Source: Kumtagia ephedrae
Lineage (GTDB): Bacteria; Pseudomonadota; Alphaproteobacteria; Rhizobiales; Rhizobiaceae
Assembly (NCBI RefSeq): GCF_003012745.1
Contig: NZ_PXYK01000032.1
Coordinates: 1-64,000 of the forward strand
DNA: 64,000 bases
Direction: 5' to 3'
In this document: one piece after another, positions 37,899-45,223 of the stretch
How the letters are laid out: each line of letters opens with the position of its first letter
Position numbering within the stretch: position 1 is the stretch's first letter
Translations under genes and position numbers: made by a program
Notes under the pieces: model-generated
What the model saw: the letters and a program-made list of their open reading frames with translations, nothing else
The model's database searches: none
Told to the model about the DNA's origin: nothing

Positions 37899-38507
37899 GT
37901 GCGGCCGCTCGGTTTGGTGGTGTTGGCGATGACTTGTCTTGCGGCGGCTGACGCCGCGGCGGACGTCAAGACGCTTGTCAGGATCGAGAAATACCGGGTC
38001 AGCGGCGGCAGCGGCGAGGCGCTGATGGCGGCGATGGATCGCAACGGCCCCAGCCACGGCTTTGCCGCGCGCGCCATTGCCCAGACCCGCTATTCCGTCG
38101 CTTGGGAAATGGGCTGGAAGGTGGAGGATGGGCAGTGCCGGCTGGACGCTGCCGACGTCACCCTGTCGGTCAACTATCGCTATCCGGAGCTTGTCGGCAA
38201 GGCGTCGCCGGCCCTGCGGAAACGCTGGGCTCGCTTTCTCGCCGGCGTGCGACGGCACGAGGAGACGCACGGGCGCCTCGCCCGCCAGATGACCGTCAAG
38301 GCGCGCCGGGCGGCGCTGCGCGTGGTTGCCGACGACGACTGGTTCTGCATCCGCTGCTGCTGGAGCGCCAAGCGCGAGGTGGCGCGCGTCGTGCGGGATG
38401 TCTATGCCGACTACGAGGCGCGGCAGGAGCGGTTCGACGTCCTGGAACACCAGCCGGGCGGCCCGGTCGACCGGATGGTCGGTGCCCTGATCGGCCGCCG
38501 GCGCTAG
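37899..38507 (+). CDS. DUF922 family exported putative metalloprotease
   Basis: A 202-residue protein starting at GTG 37899, with a signal peptide (LGLVVLAMTCLAAADAAA). The mature part matches the DUF922 pattern: YRVSGGSGEALMAAMDRNGP, a W-x-x-x-W segment, C80-R-L, VTLSVNYRYPEL, then an HExxH zinc-type motif H120-EET-H124. Two further Cys-rich residues lie in WFCIRCCWS. The family is described as putative secreted zinc proteases. A second member is at 49800-50510. The TAG stop is the first base triplet before a large hairpin repeat. Confidence 0.82.
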   Translation: MRPLGLVVLAMTCLAAADAAADVKTLVRIEKYRVSGGSGEALMAAMDRNGPSHGFAARAIAQTRYSVAWEMGWKVEDGQCRLDAADVTLSVNYRYPELVGKASPALRKRWARFLAGVRRHEETHGRLARQMTVKARRAALRVVADDDWFCIRCCWSAKREVARVVRDVYADYEARQERFDVLEHQPGGPVDRMVGALIGRRR

Positions 38508-38606
38508 AGCGGAACCCGATCAGGATGATCGGGATTCCGCTCTGTTTCTTGTTTTGCCGCATGATCTTTGTCCGAAAAGTCTGCAACTTGTCGGGATCAT
38601 GCGCTA
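38507..38606. repeat. Double-hairpin dispersed repeat
   Basis: The first hairpin, 38507-38542, pairs GAGCGGAA..CCCGATCA with TGATCGGG.ATTCCGCTC and is followed by a T-rich stretch. The second, 38559-38604, pairs GCATGATC..GTCCGA with TCGGGATCATGC. This arrangement resembles an intergenic repeat I associate with Mesorhizobium. It fills the gap between converging genes, touches the stop codons of both and may serve as a bidirectional terminator. Confidence 0.8.
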
Positions 38607-39614
38607 ACCAGGATCGGCGCCTGGTAGTGCCGCGACGTCGGTGCCAGGGTCGGCCGGGCTCGACCTGAGCGAAAATTCCACCAGCACCGGCAGATGGTCC
38701 GAGCCTGTCGGCTCGAGCGTCCGGATCGAATGCATCTCGACGTCGCCCTTGGCGAAGACGTTGTCGATCGGCAGGCCGGCGAAGAACAGCGCCTTGGGCA
38801 GGTGTCGCGACAGCCAGGTCGGGCCGGGCGACTGCATCAGCGTCAGCCCGCCGGCCTCGGCGACGCGGGCGGGTGTGCGGCTCCATGGCGTCGCGTTGAG
38901 ATCGCCGGCCAGGATCGCCGTCGGACCGAGCCGGCCGAACGAGGGCCACAGGCCGCCGACCTCCCAATATTGCGGGAACGGCCACGGCCAGCCGAGATGC
39001 AGGGCGGCGACGTCGACGGTCTGGCCGCCGAAATTGACGGCGGCGATGCCGAGCGCGCCGCGTCCGTCGCAGAACGGCTCGCTGCCTTCGACGAAGGGCC
39101 GACGCGACAGGATCGCCACGCCGAACAGGCCGTTCGGATAGGGGCAGAACAGGCTGTAGCGGTAGGTGGCCTCGATCAGCCGCAGCTTCTCCCTCCAGGC
39201 GGCGGTGACCTCGTCGAGCGTCAGCACGTCGGGCTGTTCACGCCCGATCAGCGACAGCACTTGCGCCGGCTCCGGATTGTTGTAGCGCAGGTTGAACTGC
39301 AGCAGCCTGTAGACGGGACGTTCCGGGTCGGCCGGGTGCAGCGCTCCGTAGCGCATGCCGATGGCGGGCAAGCTGCCCGAGGTCGTCGCCAGGGTAAGCG
39401 CCGCCGCAACAAGCGCTGTCGCACCGAACGCCCAGAGCCTGACAGCCAGCAGCGCCAGCGCGGCGATCCCAAGCAGCACGGCAAGATGCGCCCTGAAATG
39501 CGCAAAGGAATCGAGCGCGGGATGCAGCGCGTTGAAGAAGCCGGCGGCGAGCGGCACGCCGACGGCGAGCGCGGCCAGAAGGATGAGGGGACGGAGCGGC
39601 TTGAGGATGATCAT
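38604..39614 (-). CDS. Endonuclease/exonuclease/phosphatase family membrane protein
   Basis: A 336-residue protein with three hydrophobic segments in the first 90 residues (LILLAALAVGVPLAAGFF; LAVLLGIAALALLAV; ALVAAALTLATTS). The EEP domain then begins at RLLQFNLRYNN (about residue 104). Signature elements are VLTLDEVTAAW, VAALHLGWP, ILAGDLNATPWS and the final GSDHLPVLVEF with the catalytic histidine. It probably acts at the periplasmic face of the inner membrane on an unknown phosphodiester or phosphate substrate. The stop codon is in the adjoining repeat. Confidence 0.87.
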   Translation of the reverse strand: MIILKPLRPLILLAALAVGVPLAAGFFNALHPALDSFAHFRAHLAVLLGIAALALLAVRLWAFGATALVAAALTLATTSGSLPAIGMRYGALHPADPERPVYRLLQFNLRYNNPEPAQVLSLIGREQPDVLTLDEVTAAWREKLRLIEATYRYSLFCPYPNGLFGVAILSRRPFVEGSEPFCDGRGALGIAAVNFGGQTVDVAALHLGWPWPFPQYWEVGGLWPSFGRLGPTAILAGDLNATPWSRTPARVAEAGGLTLMQSPGPTWLSRHLPKALFFAGLPIDNVFAKGDVEMHSIRTLEPTGSDHLPVLVEFSLRSSPADPGTDVAALPGADPG

Positions 39615-39710
39615 CGATGCTGATCTTCAAGCCAATGCTGCCTGTGGACGCAAGAGCAAACCGTCGACGGGCGATCATGCCGCGGTGGCAAGTCGCCACC
39701 TCTGGTGAAA

Positions 39711-39770
39711 ATCCCTCCCGATCGACAGGGGAGAGGTGGCGAGCGAAGCGAGCCGGTGAAGGACGGCCCT
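39711..39770. repeat. Half-element of the CCCTCCC palindrome family
   Basis: CCCTCCCGATCGACAGGGGAG is followed by GGTGGCGAGCGAAGCGAG, which resembles the left arm of the element at 32726. There is no matching right arm. It abuts the stop of the AMP nucleosidase gene. Confidence 0.7.
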
Positions 39771-41271
39771 ACTGGAACGGCGTCTCCAGAAAGCTGCGCA
39801 GCTTGCGCGAGTGCAGCCGGTCGAGCGGCATCTCGGCCAGCTTCTCGACGGCGCGGATGCCGATCGACAGGTGCTGCGAGACCTGCCGCTTGTAGAATTC
39901 GCTGGCCATGCCCGGCAATTTCAGCTCGCCATGCAGCGGCTTGTCGGAGACGCAGAGCAGCGTGCCGTACGGCACGCGGAAGCGAAAACCGTTGGCGGCG
40001 ATGGTGGCCGATTCCATGTCGAGCGCGATCGCCCGCGACTGCGAAAGCCGCCGCACCGGTCCGCGCTGCTCGCGCAGTTCCCAGTTGCGGTTGTCGATGG
40101 TCGCCACCGTGCCGGTGCGCATGATGCGCTTGAGGTCGTAGCCTTCCAGCCCGGTGACCTCGGCCACGGCCTCCTGCAGCGCCACCTGGATCTCGGCCAG
40201 CGCCGGAATGGGTACCCAAACCGGCAGGTCGGCGTCGAGCACGTGGTCCTCGCGCACATAGGCATGCGCCAGCACGTAGTCGCCCAGCGCCTGGGTGTTG
40301 CGCAGGCCGGCGCAGTGGCCGAGCATCAGCCAGGCGTGCGGCCGCAGCACGGCGACGTGGTCGGTGATGGTCTTGGCGTTGGACGGGCCGACGCCGATGT
40401 TGATCATGGTGATGCCGGCATGCCCCGGTCTCTTCAGATGGTAGGCCGGCATCTGCGGCGTGCGCGGCGGCAGCGCGCCGGAGACGGGCGCGGTGGCGCC
40501 CGCCGGGGTCAGAAGATTGCCCGGCTCGACGAATTCGGAATAGCCGCCTCCGCCCTTGGCCATGAGGTCGCGGGCGTAGATGCAGAACTCGTCGATGTAG
40601 AACTGGTAGTTGGTGAACAGCACGAAGTTCTGGAAATGGTCGGGCGTGGTCGCCGTATAGTGCGGCAGCCGGTGCAGCGAATAGTCGATGCGCTGCGCGG
40701 TGAACGGCGCCAGCGGCCGCGGCTCCCCGGGGATCGGCTCGTAGGTGCCGTTGGCGATCAGGTCGTCGGTGCCGTCGAGGTCCGGTACGTCGAAGAAGTC
40801 GCGGATCGGCCGGCGCAGCCGCTCGGCGACCGAGCCGTCGACATGCGTGCCTTCGAGGAAGGCGAAATGCAGCGGGATCGGCGTATCCGATTCCGACACC
40901 ACCACCGGCACGCCGTGGTTCTTCATGATGAGCTGCAATTGCTCGACGAGATAGGTCTCGAACAGGTCGGGCCGGGTGATCGTGGTGGTGAAGTGGCCGG
41001 GCACCGACATGTGCCCGTAGGCCTGGCGGGAATCGACCTGGGAATAGGAGAGGGTGGTGACGCCCACCTCCGGATAATAGGCGCGGTAGCGGCCCTTCAG
41101 GTCCTTGTCGCTGCCGATGCCGGCGAAGGAGGAGCGCAGGAATTCCGTATTGCGGGCATAAAGGCGCTTCAGCGCCTCGACCGCCTTGGTGGCGTCGGTG
41201 AAGGTCTGCCGGACAAAGGGCTCCGGCGAGACGATGGTCTGGGCAGGTTCGGGATAGATTCGCTTTTCCAT
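39769..41271 (-). CDS. amn: AMP nucleosidase
   Basis: A 500-residue protein matching AMP nucleosidase, which hydrolyses AMP to adenine and ribose 5-phosphate in the cytoplasm. The N-terminal domain (about 1-180) carries family segments such as GHMSVPGHFTTTITRPDLFETYL. The C-terminal phosphorylase-like domain has TMINIGVGPSNAKTITDHVA and LMLGHCAGLR, then a late AIALDMESATIAANGFRFR, the conserved catalytic Asp/Glu region of the nucleoside phosphorylase fold. The length is normal. ATG 41271 follows a short AT-rich leader. Confidence 0.94.
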   Translation of the reverse strand: MEKRIYPEPAQTIVSPEPFVRQTFTDATKAVEALKRLYARNTEFLRSSFAGIGSDKDLKGRYRAYYPEVGVTTLSYSQVDSRQAYGHMSVPGHFTTTITRPDLFETYLVEQLQLIMKNHGVPVVVSESDTPIPLHFAFLEGTHVDGSVAERLRRPIRDFFDVPDLDGTDDLIANGTYEPIPGEPRPLAPFTAQRIDYSLHRLPHYTATTPDHFQNFVLFTNYQFYIDEFCIYARDLMAKGGGGYSEFVEPGNLLTPAGATAPVSGALPPRTPQMPAYHLKRPGHAGITMINIGVGPSNAKTITDHVAVLRPHAWLMLGHCAGLRNTQALGDYVLAHAYVREDHVLDADLPVWVPIPALAEIQVALQEAVAEVTGLEGYDLKRIMRTGTVATIDNRNWELREQRGPVRRLSQSRAIALDMESATIAANGFRFRVPYGTLLCVSDKPLHGELKLPGMASEFYKRQVSQHLSIGIRAVEKLAEMPLDRLHSRKLRSFLETPFQ

Positions 41272-41388
41272 GAGCCATTATAGAGGGCAAACATGACAAC
41301 CGGGAGAGGGCTGGAGCGGCCGATCGATTGAGGCAGAGGCTCCCGCGAGTTGGAAATGCCTCGCGGCCGTGTCCGGCCTCCTTGCGGC

Positions 41389-41583
41389 TTAGCCCCGCTG
41401 CAGGCTGACCAGCAGGACGAAGCCGGCGCCCATCTTCTTGGCCTGCGGCGCCTCGATCTGCAGGCTGCGGTCGCCGCCGACGGCCGGGACGGCGAGAACC
41501 GGCGCGGCGAGCAGCAGGCTGACGAGCGCGGCGCGAGCCATCAGCGGCACGATCTTCAGCGTCTTGGCGGCGAGGCGGAGCAT
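41389..41583 (-). CDS. Small putative exported peptide
   Basis: A 64-residue open frame with a hydrophobic signal-like segment (PLMARAALVSLLLAAPVLAVPA), then a short polar part and a second weakly hydrophobic end (GAGFVLLVSLQRG). GAGGG precedes ATG 41583 by about 8 nt. No homology is recognised. It lies between amn and the GST gene, a region otherwise empty. Confidence 0.45.
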   Translation of the reverse strand: MLRLAAKTLKIVPLMARAALVSLLLAAPVLAVPAVGGDRSLQIEAPQAKKMGAGFVLLVSLQRG

Positions 41584-41773
41584 GTCTTTGCCCTCAGTCG
41601 TGGAGACTACGTCTTGTTTGTAACGGGACTATGCCGGTCCGGCGCTGAACCCGTCCTGAGAGCGCCGTTCATTCGGCGTTCAGCTTTTTTCATCGAAGCA
41701 CAGCCGCCCAGCGCCTTGCGTGGGGGCTTTCGCCGCCTAAGTCTTCGGCAGCGCAAACCGGGAGACTTTTCGC

Positions 41774-42496
41774 ATGACCACGCAGACGCAGCCGATCGAG
41801 CTCCACTACTGGCCGACGCCGAACGGCTGGAAGATTTCCATCATGCTGGAGGAGCTCGGCGTCCCCTACACGGTGAAATACGTGAACATCGGCAAGGGGG
41901 AGCAGTTCGAGCCGGCCTTCCTCAAGATCGCGCCCAACAACCGGATGCCGGCGATCGTCGATCCGGAAGGGCCTTCTTCAGGCGGAAAATGGGGCGGCGA
42001 GCCCATCTCGGTGTTCGAGTCCGGCGCCATCCTGCAATATCTCGGCCGGAAGTTTGGACAATTCTATCCCGCCGACGAGCGCCAGCGCACCGAGGTCGAC
42101 CAGTGGCTGTTCTGGCAGATGGGCGGGCTCGGGCCGATGGCCGGCCAGGCCCATCATTTCCGCCAGTATGCGCCGGAAAAGATCGACTATTCGATCAACC
42201 GCTACACCAACGAGGTAAACCGCCTCTACGGCGTCATGAACAAGCGGCTGGCCGACCGCGATTTCCTGGCCGGCGCCTATTCGATCGCCGACATGGCCTG
42301 CATCGGCTGGGTCAGGCCCTACAAGAACCAGGGCCAGGATCTGGAGGAATTCCCCAACCTCAAGCGCTGGTTCGAGACCCTGCTGGCGCGCCCCGCCGTC
42401 GAGCGCGGCCTGGCCGTCGGCGAGGAGCACCGCCGCAACATCGCCGACGACAAGGAAGCGCAGAAGGTGCTGTTCGGGCAGCGGGCGAGAGCGTGA
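41774..42496 (+). CDS. Glutathione S-transferase (YfcG/nu-class-like)
   Basis: A 240-residue thioredoxin-fold GST. The N-terminal domain starts IELHYWPTPNGWKISIMLEE, where the TPNGxK loop near residue 14 is typical of YfcG-type enzymes that bind glutathione and can reduce disulfides. It continues with NNRMPAIVDPEG and the glutathione-contacting FESGAILQYLGRKF. The all-helical C-terminal domain includes FLAGAYSIADMACIGWV. GGGAGAC lies upstream of ATG 41774. The stop is directly followed by a heptamer repeat array. Confidence 0.9.
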   Translation: MTTQTQPIELHYWPTPNGWKISIMLEELGVPYTVKYVNIGKGEQFEPAFLKIAPNNRMPAIVDPEGPSSGGKWGGEPISVFESGAILQYLGRKFGQFYPADERQRTEVDQWLFWQMGGLGPMAGQAHHFRQYAPEKIDYSINRYTNEVNRLYGVMNKRLADRDFLAGAYSIADMACIGWVRPYKNQGQDLEEFPNLKRWFETLLARPAVERGLAVGEEHRRNIADDKEAQKVLFGQRARA

Positions 42497-42502
42497 AATG
42501 GA

Positions 42503-42650
42503 GCGAATAGCGATCGAAGGAGCGAATAGCGAATAGGGAGTAGCGAATAGGGTTTGGCTTGCGCGAGCCCCCCACAGTCGCAACCTGTTTTCTATTCGCT
42601 ATTCGCTATTCGCTATTCGCTATTCGCTATTCGCTATTCCCTATTGCTTC
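42503..42650. repeat. Facing heptamer tandem arrays (inverted pair)
   Basis: The right arm, 42592-42633, is six perfect copies of the heptamer CTATTCG, followed by two degenerate copies (42634-42647). The left arm, about 42503-42552, holds several copies of the complementary CGAATAG interrupted by short insertions. About 40 nt of unique sequence separates the arms. The plan matches the octamer pair at 1-278, but the unit is unrelated. The TAG stop of the DUF2147 gene lies inside the right arm. Confidence 0.93.
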
Positions 42651-42985
42651 GTCCACGTCTGGCTGCGGCAGATCAGGCCCCCGAGCACGCAGCCGCGCAT
42701 CTTCATGCTGCCGCCGGTCAGCGTCGCCTTGCCGGAATAGGTCTTGTCGGTGGCGGGATCGGTGATGGTGCCGGAATACTGGCCGCCGCCCTGCGCCGAC
42801 ACCTTGCCGATGCCCTTGCCCTTGTGCTTGCCGGTCTTCAGCGTGATGCAGTAGCCGCCGCCACAATCGCCGATCGCCGCGGTCTCGCCGCTCTGGGTGC
42901 GCCAGTTGCCCTCGATCGGGTCGGCATAGGCTGTCCCGGCCGTCAGCATCATGGCCGCGAAGATCATCGTCGTCCTGCGAAACAT
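42641..42985 (-). CDS. DUF2147 family exported protein
   Basis: A 114-residue secreted protein. ATG 42985 is chosen for the GGGAGGACGGAA ribosome site directly upstream and for the signal peptide (MFRRTTMIFAAMMLTAGTAYA). The mature domain has DUF2147 features: PIEGNWRTQSGETAAIGDCGGGYCI, SGTITDPATDKTYSGKATL, and the end MKMRGCVLGGLICRSQTW with paired cysteines. Proteins of this family are small lipocalin-like periplasmic domains of unknown role. The stop codon comes from the heptamer array. Confidence 0.87.
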   Translation of the reverse strand: MFRRTTMIFAAMMLTAGTAYADPIEGNWRTQSGETAAIGDCGGGYCITLKTGKHKGKGIGKVSAQGGGQYSGTITDPATDKTYSGKATLTGGSMKMRGCVLGGLICRSQTWTKQ

Positions 42986-43390
42986 TTCCGTCCTCCCATC
43001 GATCCGGCGTGGTTTCACGTTCCGGCATCTTACGAAAACGTAAGCTAATCGAAGTCCGGTCCGGCGGAAAGCCGGTGCCGCTGCGGCAGATCGCCGTAAT
43101 TTTTTCGACGCCTCACGCCCTCGGCACCGGCCGCGAAGCGCATTCGTGGTGAAGGAAGCGTTGACGGCGGCAGCGTAAATTTTCGGAGAATTTTCACGGC
43201 ACCGCCCAGTCTGCAAGGGATACGATCCTTAATGAATTCCGAGGTTTACCGCTTGTTTGGGTTTTGTTTGCCGCCGGTTAACGACGCCGCTTAACGCCGG
43301 TTTCAAGCCTCCCCGGCATCCTTCGAACCATCGAACGAGCGAACCGGACGGGACAGCCGGGCTCTCGGGACAAGGGACAGGGACAGGCAA
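42986..43390. other. Intergenic region between DUF2147 and SEL1-like genes
   Basis: About 400 bp without a supported gene, between two divergent genes. It probably holds both promoters; several AT-rich patches (TAATTTTTTCG near 43098, TAAATTTTCGGAGAATTTTC near 43176) stand out from the GC-rich background. No palindromic operator or RNA gene was recognised. Confidence 0.6.
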
Positions 43391-43657
43391 ATGGCACGCT
43401 TTGAGATATTCGACGTCGACAGCGGAACCCTCGGCGCTTCGGCCCAGGCAGACGTACTGTGCGAGCTCGGGCTGATGTATGCGACCGGCCGCGACTGCGC
43501 GGTCGACACGATTGCTGCGCACAAGTGGTTCAACATCGCCGCGATCAAGGGCTCGGTCCGCGCCGCGGAACTGCGCTCCGAGCTTTCGGCCGGCATGTCG
43601 AAGCAGGAGATCGCGCTGGCGCTGCGCCAGGCGCGCGAGTGGATGACGACCCACTGA
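43391..43657 (+). CDS. Small SEL1-repeat-like protein
   Basis: An 88-residue protein carrying one SEL1-type helical repeat: ADVLCELGLMYATGRDCAVDTIAAHKWFNIAAIKGS (about residues 20-55), followed by a helix (AAELRSELSAGMSKQEIALALRQAREWM). GGGACAGGGACAGGCAA precedes the ATG. Similar short proteins are widespread in alphaproteobacteria, without known function. No signal peptide is seen, so it is probably cytoplasmic. Confidence 0.82.
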   Translation: MARFEIFDVDSGTLGASAQADVLCELGLMYATGRDCAVDTIAAHKWFNIAAIKGSVRAAELRSELSAGMSKQEIALALRQAREWMTTH

Positions 43658-43995
43658 CAGGGAATTCCCGCCGCGGCAAACGCGCTCCAACGCGTTCGCG
43701 GCAGGCTCGGATACGATCCGGAGGCGGAAAACCGTCCCGGGCGACGGTATCCGATCGACCGCCAGCGCGGCGGCAGACCGCGCGGCACGACAGGCGAGGC
43801 ATGGCGAGAGCTTGCCCCGATGCCGCGACCGGTTCCTCCGCCGGTCGCGGCATCGCGCTTTTCCGGGCAGGCTCATGGACCAGTTGCCGGGCCGTCGCTG
43901 GCGCTGACGTTGCGTCGCCCCATCATGGCATCCCAGCCACCTGACAAGGGGACGCCGCTCGACTATCCTGCGGCGACAAAAGGGAGGAGTTTTCC
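43658..43995. other. Intergenic region upstream of the ABC binding protein gene
   Basis: About 340 bp. It contains the strong hairpin at 43818-43862 described separately and, further right, the leader of the binding-protein gene with a GGGAGGAG ribosome site just before its ATG. Nothing else was recognised. Confidence 0.6.
43818..43862 (+). terminator. Rho-independent terminator
   Basis: A perfect 15-bp stem, CGATGCCGCGACCGG / CCGGTCGCGGCATCG, with an 8-nt loop, followed by CGCTTTTCC. It lies about 160 nt after the SEL1-like gene and could end its transcript. Confidence 0.75.
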
Positions 43996-45117
43996 ATGAA
44001 AAGACTGAAACATCTCTTCGGCGCGGCCGCGCTCAGCCTTGTTCTCGCCGGCCCCGCCTTCGCCCAGGACATCTCGATCGCCGTGGTCGGCCCGATGACG
44101 GGCCAGCTCGCCAACATCGGCGACCAGTTCAAGCAGGGCGCCCAGGCGGCCGCGGCGGCGATCAACGAGAAGGGCGGCGTCGGCGGCCGCAAGATCAACA
44201 TCGTCATCGAGGACGACGTGTGCGACCCCAAGCAGGCGGTGTCGGTGGCCAACCGCATCGTCGCCGAGGGCATCAAGTTCGTCGACGGCCATGCCTGCTC
44301 GGGATCGAGCATCCCGGCTTCCGCCGTCTATGCCGAAAGCGGCGTGCTGATGATGAGCCCCGCCTCGTCCAATCCGGAGCTGACCGACGCGGCGGCCGAG
44401 AAGGGTTGGCCGACGATCATGCGTCTCTATACCCGCGACGACGCGCAGGGCGCCTTCATCGGCCCGTGGATCGCCGAGAGATTCAAGGGCAAGAACGTCG
44501 TCGTGCTGCACGACAAGAGCGCCTACGGGCAGGGCGTCGCCGACGCGGTGCGAGAGACCATGAACACGGCCGGCCTGAAGGAAATCCTCTACGAGGGCCT
44601 CAACGCCGGCGAGAAGGACTATTCGGCGCTGGTCACCAAGTTGAAGGAGCTGAAGGCGGACGTCGTCTACTTCGGCGGCTATCACCCGGAGGCCGGCCTG
44701 ATGCTGCGCCAGTCGGCCGAGCAGGGCTTCAAGTTCCAGCTGATCATGCCGGATTCGATCGCCTCGCCGGAATTCTGGCAGATCGCCGGCCCGGCCGGCG
44801 AAGGCACCATGTTCGTCTTCCCGTCCGACCCGCAGGCGAAGCCGGAGGCCAAGGAGGCAGTGGAGAAGATCAAGGCCGGCGGCTTCGTGCCGGAAGGGTT
44901 TACGCTGTTCTCCTACGCGGTGGTCCAGGCGATCGCGCAGGGCGTCGAACGCGCCGGCAGCGACGATCCGATGAAGGTCGCCGAGGCGCTGAAGAACGGC
45001 GAGCCGATCAGCACGGTGGTCGGCGAGGTCACCTTCGACGAGAAGGGCGACCTGAAGAACGCCAGCTACGACATCAACCAGTGGCACGACGGCAAATACG
45101 CGCCGATCGCCCAGTAG
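43996..45117 (+). CDS. Branched-chain amino acid ABC transporter substrate-binding protein (LivK type)
   Basis: A 373-residue periplasmic binding protein (type I fold). The signal peptide is KRLKHLFGAAALSLVLAGPAFA. The mature start (QDISIAVVGPMTGQLANIGDQFKQGAQAAAAAINEKGGVGG) and the DDVCDPKQAVSVANRIV and GHACSGSSIPASAVYAE segments are typical of Leu/Ile/Val-binding proteins. The pairing of a conserved cysteine in DDVCDP with one in HACSGS is expected for this family. No permease or ATPase genes are beside it, so it may serve a distant Liv system. A terminator follows. Confidence 0.93.
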   Translation: MKRLKHLFGAAALSLVLAGPAFAQDISIAVVGPMTGQLANIGDQFKQGAQAAAAAINEKGGVGGRKINIVIEDDVCDPKQAVSVANRIVAEGIKFVDGHACSGSSIPASAVYAESGVLMMSPASSNPELTDAAAEKGWPTIMRLYTRDDAQGAFIGPWIAERFKGKNVVVLHDKSAYGQGVADAVRETMNTAGLKEILYEGLNAGEKDYSALVTKLKELKADVVYFGGYHPEAGLMLRQSAEQGFKFQLIMPDSIASPEFWQIAGPAGEGTMFVFPSDPQAKPEAKEAVEKIKAGGFVPEGFTLFSYAVVQAIAQGVERAGSDDPMKVAEALKNGEPISTVVGEVTFDEKGDLKNASYDINQWHDGKYAPIAQ

Positions 45118-45139
45118 GTTTGCGGTCTCAGGCAGCCGG

Positions 45140-45170
45140 CGGCCGGGCTTCGTCCCGGCCGTTTGCTTTT
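45140..45170 (+). terminator. Rho-independent terminator
   Basis: CGGCCGGG and CCCGGCCG form a short GC-rich stem around a CTTCGT loop, followed by TTTGCTTTT. It begins 23 nt after the binding protein stop and separates it from the converging carboxylase gene. Confidence 0.8.
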
Positions 45171-45223
45171 ATGACGGTGCGTCCTTCGAAGCTCGCCCTG
45201 GAGGACGGCCGCTCGCTGCTCGC

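Noticed and set aside
42592-42647. Possible CRISPR array
   Set aside because: Contiguous 7-bp units without spacers.
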